DNA from: UBA920 sp038257015
GTDB lineage: Bacteria > Patescibacteriota > Doudnabacteria > UBA920
Length of the DNA stretch: 21,705 bases
Assembly (NCBI GenBank): GCA_038257015.1
Contig: JBBSJS010000012.1
Span: 1-21,705, forward strand
Direction of reading: 5' to 3'
Below the pieces are notes generated by a model, which was not told the origin of the DNA, did no database searches, and was given only the letters and a program-made list of their open reading frames with translations. The position numbers were made by a program, and so were the translations under genes. Below, piece after piece: positions 11,124 through 18,233 of this stretch (positions are counted from its first letter, which is position 1; every line of letters starts with the position of its first letter).

Positions 11124-12548
11124 ATGTCGAAACCAGGAACTGGTAGAGTTCTTAGCGGCGCCTTGATGAAGCAATTCTATCAAGACCACGCTGAAGAACT
11201 TTTGCCAGTATTTATCAAAAAAGGTTTGGAAGAGTTTTGCAAACGATTTTGCGATCTATATGCTTCCCAACCGGGACAAATTGGAAGTTTGGTTACGCCT
11301 CGTCAGGTGTCGCCAACATTCAATAATCACTTTATAGATCATCAAAGATTTTACGAAATCGCCAAAAGCGCTTACGAAGTCGTGGGCGACGGCAGTATGG
11401 AAGAGAAGGATATCCAAACCTTCCATGATCTCATCAAAGAATCGTCGGAGTTTAAAACCCTGACCAAGTCGGAAAGTTTGAACGGCAACGAACGGCGAAT
11501 TATGTGCCGGATGATGTTGCCTAACAAAATCAAACAGTCTAATCAGCAGTCGGATATTTTTACCGAGATGTTTGCAGAGGAAGCTCAAGAAATAATTGAG
11601 CCGACTTCGGAAGCTTCGGACACAGAAACTACTTTAACAACCTCGATAGAAGTTGACGAAGAAGTTTCTATTTTTGTCCGTCGAGGTCAAAAAGCCAAGT
11701 CAGAAGAACGTGCGTTATGTTTGGAAGTTATGCACGCTTTGATTAAAGCTACCAGAACATCGGCAGAACTTGCCAATGTGACGATTGCTTTAATTGCCCA
11801 AACTGTTTTGGAAAAACATCCCGAGCTTAACGATTGGGTTGCCCAAAACAAAAAATGGATTGCGAAAAAGCGTTCGGTTATGATCGTGAGACAAAGACCG
11901 AAAGTCGCCCTGTCTGACACTGAAGCTACGCCCGTTGCTAAAACAGTCGAAACTTTCAGTGCCGAAGATAAGCAAAGCAAAGCGACTTCCAAAAAGAAAG
12001 CGGATCGTAGCGGGAAGAAAGCCAAATCACAAGAGCGAGTGCAAGCACTCAAGGTAGTCAATAAGTTTCAGGGTAAGAATCACAAGTTCTATAACCGGGA
12101 CGAAATGATTGCCAAGATCTTGGCTAAGTTTCCGCAGTTGGAAGAGTGGTTCGAAGACAAAGCTAATAAAAATTGGCTGTCCACAACCCTCGGCTCAATT
12201 CGATACAAGTTACTTGGCAAAACCACAGGACAAGCCAAGCAAGTTGCGGAAGAAATTCAACAACAAGCCCCTATTGTCCCCGAAGCGAAGGAATATAAGT
12301 CTGTTGAAAAGCAGACCAAAACTCCTTCCCCTGCCCCGGAAACATCTTCAGTCGAGAATGATTTGTTGGCGCAAGTCAATGAGTTAATTTCTCATATGAA
12401 GAGCGGCATGGTCGCTCCGGTCCAAATTATTCAGCGTGGGCGCAAGCTCAAAACTGAATTGGAAGACTTTGAGGCGAAGTTATTGGAAGCAAAGAGTGCT
12501 TTTAACGAAGTATTCTCAAGCTACGAAAAACTTGGCATTGAAGTTTAA
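11124..12548 (+). CDS. 474-residue protein with a duplicated domain, unknown function
   Basis: The start is MSKPGTGRVLSG (ATG 11124), with AGGAGG 9 nt upstream and a near-consensus promoter. An in-frame upstream extension to 10965 has neither. The protein is soluble. The N-terminal about 150 residues are helical. Then come two related segments of about 70 residues: KAKSEERALCLEVMHALIKA...VLEKHPELNDWV...KKWIAKKRS (near 215-285) and KAKSQERVQALKVVNKFQGK...ILAKFPQLEEWF...NKNWLSTTLGSIRYKLLGK (near 322-395). They are joined by a Lys/Ser-rich linker, and a coiled-coil-like tail follows. The repeated unit looks like a helical DNA-binding module. It ends at a strong terminator, with the 323-residue gene directly behind. 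Confidence 0.8.
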   Translation: MSKPGTGRVLSGALMKQFYQDHAEELLPVFIKKGLEEFCKRFCDLYASQPGQIGSLVTPRQVSPTFNNHFIDHQRFYEIAKSAYEVVGDGSMEEKDIQTFHDLIKESSEFKTLTKSESLNGNERRIMCRMMLPNKIKQSNQQSDIFTEMFAEEAQEIIEPTSEASDTETTLTTSIEVDEEVSIFVRRGQKAKSEERALCLEVMHALIKATRTSAELANVTIALIAQTVLEKHPELNDWVAQNKKWIAKKRSVMIVRQRPKVALSDTEATPVAKTVETFSAEDKQSKATSKKKADRSGKKAKSQERVQALKVVNKFQGKNHKFYNRDEMIAKILAKFPQLEEWFEDKANKNWLSTTLGSIRYKLLGKTTGQAKQVAEEIQQQAPIVPEAKEYKSVEKQTKTPSPAPETSSVENDLLAQVNELISHMKSGMVAPVQIIQRGRKLKTELEDFEAKLLEAKSAFNEVFSSYEKLGIEV

Positions 12549-12556
12549 GTCATTCA

Positions 12557-12594
12557 GGGTGCTTTGATTCATTTCAAAGCACCCTTACTTTTTC
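12557..12594 (+). terminator. Strong terminator between the two + genes
   Basis: GGGTGCTTTG-(8 nt)-CAAAGCACCC (12557-12584) is followed by TTACTTTTT. It lies between two genes on one strand, so the second may depend on readthrough or carry an undetected promoter. Confidence 0.85.
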
Positions 12595-12608
12595 AGGAGG
12601 AGAAAAAA

Positions 12609-13580
12609 TTGAATGTTACTGAGAAGACGAAACCACAAGAATTACCGGCGCTGTATAATCACGTCGATGAATTCTTCGGAAAAGTCGAGCCTTTACTTGA
12701 TTCGCTGTTAAGCAAATTCAAGCGAAGGCTAACTTTGGCTCAAACTGTTGGTAGTGCTTACCATCAGTTCCAACCTTTCTTGTTAGACTATCCTAAGATG
12801 AGAGAGTTTTTAAGAAAAACGAAAGCCAGAGATGAGTCCTTTTGGATTGATTTCTGGCAGAAGTTAGAAGAAGTGTCGGTGCATAAACAGTTTCGCGAAT
12901 CTGCGCCGCTTCTAAAAGAAACTTTCCTTTCAAGCAAGACTAGTCTGCAACATAAAAATCTGAAACCATACTGCGACCAACAAAAAATAGCCCACAGCAG
13001 TTTGCTGGAACGAATACCCCGCCATCTCGACCCCAGAATTTTTGCAGAAGCATTTCCAGAACATGACGCTTTTGGAAGAGCTAATCGAATTACTCAAATG
13101 CAAAATTTCTGCGGAAAGATTCAAAATGAATTTGGGATGGAAACAGTTATCTTAGACCTTTATAATCTGACGGTCTACAGAAACAGTTTCGCGTTTCATG
13201 TTTATAAACGGGTCACTACTACCATCGATATTGCTCGCGAGCATGCGATGGGTTTGGTAAAGATTACTATACCTCACGAGAATTACATCTTCCAGCAATG
13301 GAAAGAAGTAATGTCATGGTATGGTGTAAACGAAAAACTTGCAGAAACTAGCAAGGAATTGTTTTGCGAAGACCCTGAAACTTGCAGATTCTTAATCACG
13401 GTGTTTTGTCTCCGTGACATAGAACTCAAGAAAGAAGCTGTTTTAATAAAACAGCAACTTATCAGGACTTTTCTGACGAACAAGAAACAGGGTTGGGGCG
13501 AACTCCAAAAGATTGTCCAACAATATCCTTTTTCTGCTTCTCACTGGGTTCGACAAGAAATTAAAAACAGGCGCGTGTAA
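12609..13580 (+). CDS. Hypothetical 323-residue protein, TTG start
   Basis: The start is TTG (12609): AGGAGG lies exactly 8 nt upstream, while the upstream ATG at 12564 is inside the terminator hairpin. It begins NVTEKTKPQELPALYNHVDE. All-helical, basic, soluble, with no signal. Aromatics and charged residues are spread through repeats such as FRESAPLLKETFLSSK and LLERIPRHLDPRIFAEAFPE. The terminal NRRV is in a terminator. I recognise no family. It is paired with the 474-residue gene, sharing strong SD usage, so they probably act together. Confidence 0.8.
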   Translation: MNVTEKTKPQELPALYNHVDEFFGKVEPLLDSLLSKFKRRLTLAQTVGSAYHQFQPFLLDYPKMREFLRKTKARDESFWIDFWQKLEEVSVHKQFRESAPLLKETFLSSKTSLQHKNLKPYCDQQKIAHSSLLERIPRHLDPRIFAEAFPEHDAFGRANRITQMQNFCGKIQNEFGMETVILDLYNLTVYRNSFAFHVYKRVTTTIDIAREHAMGLVKITIPHENYIFQQWKEVMSWYGVNEKLAETSKELFCEDPETCRFLITVFCLRDIELKKEAVLIKQQLIRTFLTNKKQGWGELQKIVQQYPFSASHWVRQEIKNRRV

Positions 13581-13597
13581 AAACGCGCCTTTTACTT
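13569..13597. terminator. Bidirectional terminator overlapping a stop codon
   Basis: AGGCGCG (13569-13575) pairs with CGCGCCT (13584-13590). The + gene's TAA (13578-13580) is in the loop. T-runs follow on both strands, so it also serves the DUF218 gene from the right. Confidence 0.85.
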
Positions 13598-13619
13598 TGT
13601 CATTATTTATTCGAGAATT

Positions 13620-14195
13620 TTATCTACCGAATATAAACTTAGGTAAATAACTAATCATGGCCACAAATTCTCGCGCGTAATAAAACCTACTACTCTCTTT
13701 GGAATAATACTTTTCATCGGGTCCACTCCATTGTACATCTTGAAACCCTGCACGCTTGGCAACTAACACAGCACGAGCTAAATGAAAATTATCACTAATA
13801 ATTATCACCGAGTCACTTTCAGGTAACAATTTTTTTGAGTTAAATATATTTTCATAAGTGCTATGCGATTGATCTTCTAAAATGATATTTGCTTCTATTC
13901 CCTTCTTCTCAGCAATTTTTTTCATAAATTCAGCTTCAGAAATATCACTGTCCGAAATTTTACCACCAGAAAAAACAATCGTATTGGCCAGTCCTTGTTC
14001 GTATACTTTAAGGCCTTGTTCGGTTCGATTTTTTAAAGCAGGAGTGTTAATAGCTGCACCCAAGACAATAATTGCATCAGCTTTTTTCAATTCAGGTGCC
14101 CAATTTGCAATCAGCAAAATCGCCAAAGCATCAAACAACACCACAGCAAAAACTATGCCTGCAAATCCTAATATGATTTTATTGATTCGTTTCAT
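13620..14195 (-). CDS. DUF218 (SanA/YdcF/ElyC-like) membrane-anchored protein
   Basis: The 191 residues start with a single N-terminal membrane anchor (IILGFAGIVFAVVLFDALAI, about 7-26). Then comes the DUF218 core: ADAIIVLGAAI, TIVFSGGKIS, SEAEFMKKI, ILEDQSHSTYENIFNSK and VIIISDNFHLARAVLVAKRAGF. The Gly-Gly, the E of SEAEFM, and the D/H of SDNFH are the usual conserved positions. The family acts on the cell envelope, affecting vancomycin sensitivity and lipid-carrier metabolism; the exact reaction is unknown. ATG start; the gene overlaps the upstream alkyltransferase-like gene by 17 bp, so the two are co-transcribed. Confidence 0.85.
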   Translation of the reverse strand: MKRINKIILGFAGIVFAVVLFDALAILLIANWAPELKKADAIIVLGAAINTPALKNRTEQGLKVYEQGLANTIVFSGGKISDSDISEAEFMKKIAEKKGIEANIILEDQSHSTYENIFNSKKLLPESDSVIIISDNFHLARAVLVAKRAGFQDVQWSGPDEKYYSKESSRFYYAREFVAMISYLPKFIFGR

Positions 14196-14526
14196 TAGTT
14201 TTTTTCAGCAAATTATACCGGTACTTTAACATATCTACTTCAAAGTCGGAACTAACAACAATCCCCTCTTTTTCTAACAAAGTTTTCTGAAGGTGTTTAG
14301 TAGAAGATAAGTTTCCTTTGATACTTATAACTCCTTTGTTATTAACAACTCTCCACCAGGGTACAGTTTTAGCGCTTGGTTTCTCGTGTTTTAGTAACCT
14401 TAACATCCACCCTACTTGCCGAGCAGCTCGAGGCGAACCACAAAACGCCGCCACTTGCCCGTAACTCACCACTTTTCGCTTTGGCACTTTACCAACTGCT
14501 TCATAAACCTTATCTTTAAAATTCAT
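14179..14526 (-). CDS. Alkyltransferase-like protein (ATL), no catalytic Cys
   Basis: The 115 residues form the DNA-binding half of O6-alkylguanine transferases: FKDKVYEAVGKVPKRKVVSY, GQVAAFCGSPRAARQVGWML with the arginine finger, then PWWRVVNNKGVIS where methyltransferases have PCHRV. Trp for Cys is the mark of ATL proteins. They bind alkylated DNA and hand it to nucleotide excision repair instead of repairing it directly. The C-terminus has LQKTLLEKEGIVV. It leads a two-gene operon with the DUF218 protein; no SD was found. Confidence 0.9.
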   Translation of the reverse strand: MNFKDKVYEAVGKVPKRKVVSYGQVAAFCGSPRAARQVGWMLRLLKHEKPSAKTVPWWRVVNNKGVISIKGNLSSTKHLQKTLLEKEGIVVSSDFEVDMLKYRYNLLKKTNETNQ

Positions 14527-14572
14527 AGTTTTATTCTGTCTGCATTATAGCAAAATTACCAAGTTAATACTC

Positions 14573-14601
14573 TTGTCTAAAAGCGGTTAAATAGCTATAA
14601 T
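14573..14601 (+). promoter_or_regulatory. Promoter of ppa
   Basis: TTGTCT (14573-14578), 17-bp spacer, TATAAT (14596-14601). The predicted TSS near 14608 leaves a very short leader before ATG 14626 with no SD. Confidence 0.75.
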
Positions 14602-14625
14602 TTACTAGTAATTAAACGAAAATTT

Positions 14626-15147
14626 ATGAGTTTAAAAGATATTCCTTTCGGCACCCCAGAGAAGTTTAATGTGATTATTGAAATCTCTCAAGGCAGCCAA
14701 GATAAATATGAATACGACGAGGAACTTGATGTAATCAAACTCGACCGTGTACTTTTCACCGCCCAACGCTATCCTACTAACTATGGATTTATTCCAGAAA
14801 CTAGAGCTGAAGATGGCGACCACTCAGATGTACTTCTTCTTAGCACTAACCCAATCATCCCTGGAGCAGTAGCTGAAGCTCGCGCAATCGGTTTTATGAA
14901 CATGATTGATAGCGATGAAGTAGATAACAAAGTTATCGCCGTACCAACCGAAGATCCCCGCTTTGCAGATATTCAATCACTTGAAGATTTGTCTCAACAC
15001 CAACTTAAGGAAATCAAAAATTTCTTTGAAACTTACAAACTGTTGCAAAACAAAGTCGTAACCATAGGTGATTATGAAGGTAAGGAAAAAGCTTTAGAGT
15101 TTATTGAAAGCACTCGCGAAGCTTACAAAGCAGAACATAGCGAATAA
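14626..15147 (+). CDS. ppa: Inorganic pyrophosphatase, family I
   Basis: It hydrolyses pyrophosphate to phosphate, pulling biosynthetic reactions forward. 173 residues, near the usual 175. Family I landmarks: NVIIEISQGSQDKYEYD, LDRVLFTAQRYPTNYGFIPE and EDGDHSDVLLL (the Asp-rich metal site, usually DGDPLDVLVL). DEVDNKVIAVPTEDPRF follows, and the closing helix is about 128-170. The active-site Lys (KYEYD), Tyr (YPTNYG) and Asp residues are present. The start MSLKDIPFGTP comes 18 nt after the likely TSS, suggesting nearly leaderless translation. Monocistronic, ended by a bidirectional terminator shared with engB. Confidence 0.96.
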   Translation: MSLKDIPFGTPEKFNVIIEISQGSQDKYEYDEELDVIKLDRVLFTAQRYPTNYGFIPETRAEDGDHSDVLLLSTNPIIPGAVAEARAIGFMNMIDSDEVDNKVIAVPTEDPRFADIQSLEDLSQHQLKEIKNFFETYKLLQNKVVTIGDYEGKEKALEFIESTREAYKAEHSE

Positions 15148-15152
15148 TATAA

Positions 15153-15184
15153 AAACACCGTTATTACAATGACGGTGTTTTTAT
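15153..15184. terminator. Bidirectional terminator between ppa and engB
   Basis: AAAAACACCGT-(10 nt)-ACGGTGTTTTT. It serves the convergent ppa and engB. Confidence 0.9.
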
Positions 15185-15185
15185 A

Positions 15186-15761
15186 TTATGGTTTGAAAAT
15201 TTCACGATTTAAATCTGGGATACCAATTTTCTTTTCAACTGAGAATGGAATTACTAGGTACGGCGCAGCTTCTTTTTTTATCTTATCCATTTGTTTACGA
15301 TAATCGTTTTTCTTCAACTTGTCGGTTTTGTTTGCAACTATCACCACGCGCTTCCCCGTCTGAGAAAGTTGCGAAAGCATTTCTTTGTCTAAATCGGTTA
15401 AACCAACTTTAGCATCGACAATAACTACAATCAGTTTCTGTTCAACATCTGGATTAAGCAAATACCATTCAATTAAACCTCTCAGAATGTGACGGTTTTG
15501 TACAGACATACGCGCGTAACCGTAACCAGGCATATCCATCAAATAAAAAGTTTTATTGATTAAATAAGCATTAATTTCCTTTGTAAGACCTGCTGTGGCA
15601 CTAGTCCGAGCTAACCCCTTCTTTTGTGCTAAAAGGTTAATAAGGCTCGATTTTCCTGCGTTAGAGCGGCCTATAAAGGCTATTTGAGGAAGTTCCTTTA
15701 ACTCATCCAGGTCTTCATCACCAACAACGGCTCTTTCGAATTGAACAGATTTGATATTCAT
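15186..15761 (-). CDS. engB: Ribosome-biogenesis GTPase YihA/EngB
   Basis: This small GTPase is needed for late 50S subunit assembly. 191 residues, as usual. G1 is GRSNAGKSSL (31-40). Switch I/G2 is around TSATAGLTKEI, and G3 is DMPGYGYA (about 75-82). G4 is NKTDKL, and the G5-like region is VIPFSVEKKIGI. The typical YihA N-terminal strand (FERAVVGDEDLDELKELPQI) precedes it. The start is ATG (MNIKSVQFERA); no clear SD. A strong bidirectional terminator lies just upstream (15776-15808), so engB has its own promoter between, or is read from very near its start. Confidence 0.96.
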   Translation of the reverse strand: MNIKSVQFERAVVGDEDLDELKELPQIAFIGRSNAGKSSLINLLAQKKGLARTSATAGLTKEINAYLINKTFYLMDMPGYGYARMSVQNRHILRGLIEWYLLNPDVEQKLIVVIVDAKVGLTDLDKEMLSQLSQTGKRVVIVANKTDKLKKNDYRKQMDKIKKEAAPYLVIPFSVEKKIGIPDLNREIFKP

Positions 15762-15775
15762 GCGCTAATCATAAC

Positions 15776-15808
15776 AAAAAACCGCCCTAGTTTATAGGGC
15801 GGTTTTGG
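15776..15808. terminator. Bidirectional terminator
   Basis: ACCGCCCT (15781-15788) pairs with AGGGCGGT (15796-15803), with A-runs before and T-runs after. It mainly ends transcription from the 16049-16717 gene. Confidence 0.85.
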
Positions 15809-15851
15809 TATAAGACTAAGTTTCTCAAATGAGCATCTTAATCTTAACCTC

Positions 15852-15960
15852 TGTCATTCTGAGCCTGCCTGCCTACCGGCTGACCTGCCCCGATGAGGTG
15901 GGGCGTAAGCGAAGGATCTGAAGTCAATAACTGAGATCCTTCACTTCGTTCAGGATGGCA
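15852..15960. repeat. Dispersed palindromic element (MITE-like)
   Basis: The outer arms TCATTCTGAG and CAGGATGGCA are imperfectly inverted. The inner arms GAAGGATCT (15911-15919) and AGATCCTTC (15934-15942) are perfect. This 'CATTCTGAG...GGATCT...AGATCC...CAGGATG' pattern is familiar as a short dispersed inverted repeat of bacterial chromosomes; its copy number here is not visible. It lies in the spacer between two - strand genes. Confidence 0.65.
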
Positions 15961-16048
15961 GGGGTGGTTGTGCTTGCTAAGGATGGCATGCAAACTTGAG
16001 CGGTTGCATAATGGAATGCAAACTTCAAAAGTTCGTAGTAAATTTAAA
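15961..16048. other. Short gene-free spacer with a direct repeat
   Basis: ATGCAAACTT occurs twice (near 15988 and 16017), about 29 bp apart. A related GCAAACTTC occurs in the rplJ-rplL spacer. No other signal was seen. Confidence 0.35.
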
Positions 16049-16717
16049 TTAACGAGCTTCTAGCCCGGAGCCATCTAAAGCTTTCAAACATTCTGTTTTG
16101 CCTGGTTCAGGTAACTGATTACAAACATCCGAGCTTGGCATCGCTCCAGATACACCACCATTTGGCATCGCAGGAACTTCTGGCATGCTCCATTTCATAA
16201 ACTCAACACCGGACGGAAGTTCAAACTTGGAATTATCAGTTCTCCATGATTTACAAGAGAAGTCATAATTCTCATTTGGATCCATTCCTTGAGTCGGTGC
16301 ACTGGTTTCAGTGTTTTGATAATCTGTTTCAATATCATTTGGATCATAACTCATTTTAATACCTTGGGCATCACCATCTGTCCAAATGTAACTTGTATTG
16401 TCCATAACTATCATATGACCGGTTGTAGTTTCTCCTTCAGATGTACTTGTAAAATCACTGCGCATACGGTTGTTAGAAGCAACATACACAGTGCCGTTAC
16501 TAGAGTAGCCTTCTCCTGAATCAGAGTAAGTACACTCTTGACTATCACCGCGGGCGAACAATGCTTTCAATGAAGATGTATCACTTGCTTGGTCTTGGCT
16601 TTCAGCAGTGCTTCGATTTGAAGCAACTTCACTGCTTGGTCGTTGTGAAACGAAGTAGAATATCCCCGCAAGCAAAACAACTGCGACAATACCTCCAATA
16701 ACTTTATTTTTATCCAT
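16049..16717 (-). CDS. Membrane-anchored exported protein, unknown
   Basis: The 222 residues have a single N-terminal hydrophobic segment (VIGGIVAVVLLAGIFYFVSQ, about 6-25). It is followed by a Ser/Asp-rich linker and an exported domain with strand-turn-strand patterns (STAESQDQ, ECTYSDSGEGYSS, VYVASNNRMRSDFTS, SYIWTDGDAQGIKMSYD). Four Cys, in ECTY, FSCKSW, DVCNQ and TECL, could form two disulfides. The fold is reminiscent of DUF4412-type beta proteins, which is a guess. ATG (MDKNKVIGG); no SD. It is separated by 72 bp from the META-domain gene upstream and may be co-transcribed with it. Confidence 0.75.
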   Translation of the reverse strand: MDKNKVIGGIVAVVLLAGIFYFVSQRPSSEVASNRSTAESQDQASDTSSLKALFARGDSQECTYSDSGEGYSSNGTVYVASNNRMRSDFTSTSEGETTTGHMIVMDNTSYIWTDGDAQGIKMSYDPNDIETDYQNTETSAPTQGMDPNENYDFSCKSWRTDNSKFELPSGVEFMKWSMPEVPAMPNGGVSGAMPSSDVCNQLPEPGKTECLKALDGSGLEAR

Positions 16718-16789
16718 TAGATTATGTTAATTATTTGTTAATTTAATTTTATCAAAAAATCATGCTTAGTTAAAGCGTGATTTAAAAGA

Positions 16790-17374
16790 TTAGATTGCAG
16801 GGCTGTAAACGATTTCAGTTTTACCATCATCGCTCATCAAAACAAGTTGATTGCCTTTCATAGCAAAGTTAGTAACCTTATCCCTTGCTTGTGAGTAAGA
16901 GTTTTCTAACGGACTTGTTTCTTCACAGTACATAAGAGTTCCCATTGATGGTCCAAACAAGAATTGGCCATCGGTCTTTGAAGTATATTCCCCACCGAAT
17001 CCATTACAGCCACCAAAACCGCTGTAACTCATTTCAGTTTTATTGAAAGTTAAGTTCATTGGCTTTTCAACGTTCATGGACATGTCTACAATTTTTCCAT
17101 CTAAGTATATTGAAGCGAGTGTCCAATTTGTATTACTTATTTCGCTATTGAAAGTGCCATCAGTATTAGTGTTTGTATTATCTACAGGTTTATTAGGAGT
17201 AATGACTTCTGGATTATCTTTATTTCCAGAGTTTATTGTTTCTGAATTCTCACTGTTAGTTTGGTCGTTTTCTAGCCGCTGTTGTGCGCGACGATTTGAA
17301 TCTTGCCACATAATAATAGCGAGAATCAAGATAATCACTGCCAAACATGCGATGATAATATTTTTTTGGTTCAT
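16790..17374 (-). CDS. Anchored META-domain (HslJ-like) protein
   Basis: The 194 residues have one N-terminal membrane segment (IIIACLAVIILILAIIMW, about 6-23), then an Asn/Thr-rich linker (about 35-75). The META domain follows: NTNWTLASIYLDGK, MNLTFNKTEMSYSGFGGCNG with FGGEYTSK, MGTLMYCEETSPLENSYSQ and LVLMSDDGKTEIVYSP. GCNGFGGEY and the paired Cys are the family signature. HslJ/META proteins are small secreted or periplasmic domains linked with heat shock or antibiotic tolerance; the role is unknown. The shared arrangement with the following exported gene suggests an envelope pair. Confidence 0.88.
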   Translation of the reverse strand: MNQKNIIIACLAVIILILAIIMWQDSNRRAQQRLENDQTNSENSETINSGNKDNPEVITPNKPVDNTNTNTDGTFNSEISNTNWTLASIYLDGKIVDMSMNVEKPMNLTFNKTEMSYSGFGGCNGFGGEYTSKTDGQFLFGPSMGTLMYCEETSPLENSYSQARDKVTNFAMKGNQLVLMSDDGKTEIVYSPAI

Positions 17375-17399
17375 GTTGAAAGTTTTAATTGTAATTCAA

Positions 17400-18179
17400 T
17401 TATAGCAAATTTAGGTTTTGAAGTCTTTGCCTAGCCCTTTTTGTTACTGAAGACAAAAGCCCTACGTTAAATGCAAAGAATAAGGTAGCCCCCAACATTT
17501 CTAAATATTCTTCCAAAGTAACTAATATATTTCTTTGGGTAAATGAATAATGGTAAGAGAATTCCGCGGTATTCCACCATTCGACAAGAGGTACTAAGGC
17601 GAAGCAAGTTACCGCTAGAATAAACAGAACTAGCTGTGGTGCGTTTTGCTTGTGAAAATGTTTTGCTAAATAAAATAAGTAACCTAAAGCAAAGATAATA
17701 ATAGGTACGAAGAACAACAACCATTGAGCTGAAGTGTAACCCAGGTTTGCAAAATACTCGCGGTAATTAGTGACGGCATCCCCGCCTAAACGATTAAGTA
17801 CTCCAGCAAAATTCTCATGTATTTCTGCAGTTTCATCCATAGCTAAGTAAATAAATCCCAACCAGTACGGAAAAATAATTAAGCGATTAAATAAAGATTG
17901 CCTAGTTATTGTGTTGAGGAGATAAAAGTAAGCAGCCACTACACAGCCCGTAAAAACAAGTTTAAAACCTTGGTATAAGGTTGGGGCATTACGCTCAAGG
18001 TCTATGTTAAAGGCGTGAATATTTTGACCTAAATAAAAATGTAGCACGACAAACACAAGGTCTGCGGCTACAAAAAATATTATCACAAAAATAAATATGG
18101 GGCTTACGGAAACTTTCGTTGATATTTTATTAAATAATTCACTAATAAACATTACAGTTAACCATACAGCGTCCCTCAT
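17400..18179 (-). CDS. Polytopic membrane protein, unknown
   Basis: The 259 residues have about six membrane segments, roughly 27-49, 73-92, 101-115, 150-170, 183-200 and 225-243. Acidic and histidine motifs lie between: LAMDETAEIHENF after segment 3, VEWWNTAEFSYHYSF and LEEYLEMLGATLFF near the last. Conserved-looking Glu/Asp/His at membrane borders resembles membrane-embedded metal enzymes, but I cannot name a family. The start chosen is MRDAVWLTVMF; a later internal ATG is possible. It follows a terminator for leuS and is set apart from it. Confidence 0.75.
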   Translation of the reverse strand: MRDAVWLTVMFISELFNKISTKVSVSPIFIFVIIFFVAADLVFVVLHFYLGQNIHAFNIDLERNAPTLYQGFKLVFTGCVVAAYFYLLNTITRQSLFNRLIIFPYWLGFIYLAMDETAEIHENFAGVLNRLGGDAVTNYREYFANLGYTSAQWLLFFVPIIIFALGYLFYLAKHFHKQNAPQLVLFILAVTCFALVPLVEWWNTAEFSYHYSFTQRNILVTLEEYLEMLGATLFFAFNVGLLSSVTKRARQRLQNLNLL

Positions 18180-18199
18180 ATATTTTCAACAATGAGAGA

Positions 18200-18233
18200 T
18201 AAAAAGACCAGCAGTGATAATGCTGGTTTTTTT
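18200..18233. terminator. Terminator of leuS
   Basis: CCAGCA (18208-18213) pairs with TGCTGG (18221-18226). T-runs occur on both sides. Confidence 0.85.

Noticed and set aside
3300..13600. Complete prophage
   Set aside because: No capsid, terminase, tail, integrase or lysis genes are recognisable, and no flanking att repeat was found; a second copy of the tmRNA 3' end was looked for and not seen.
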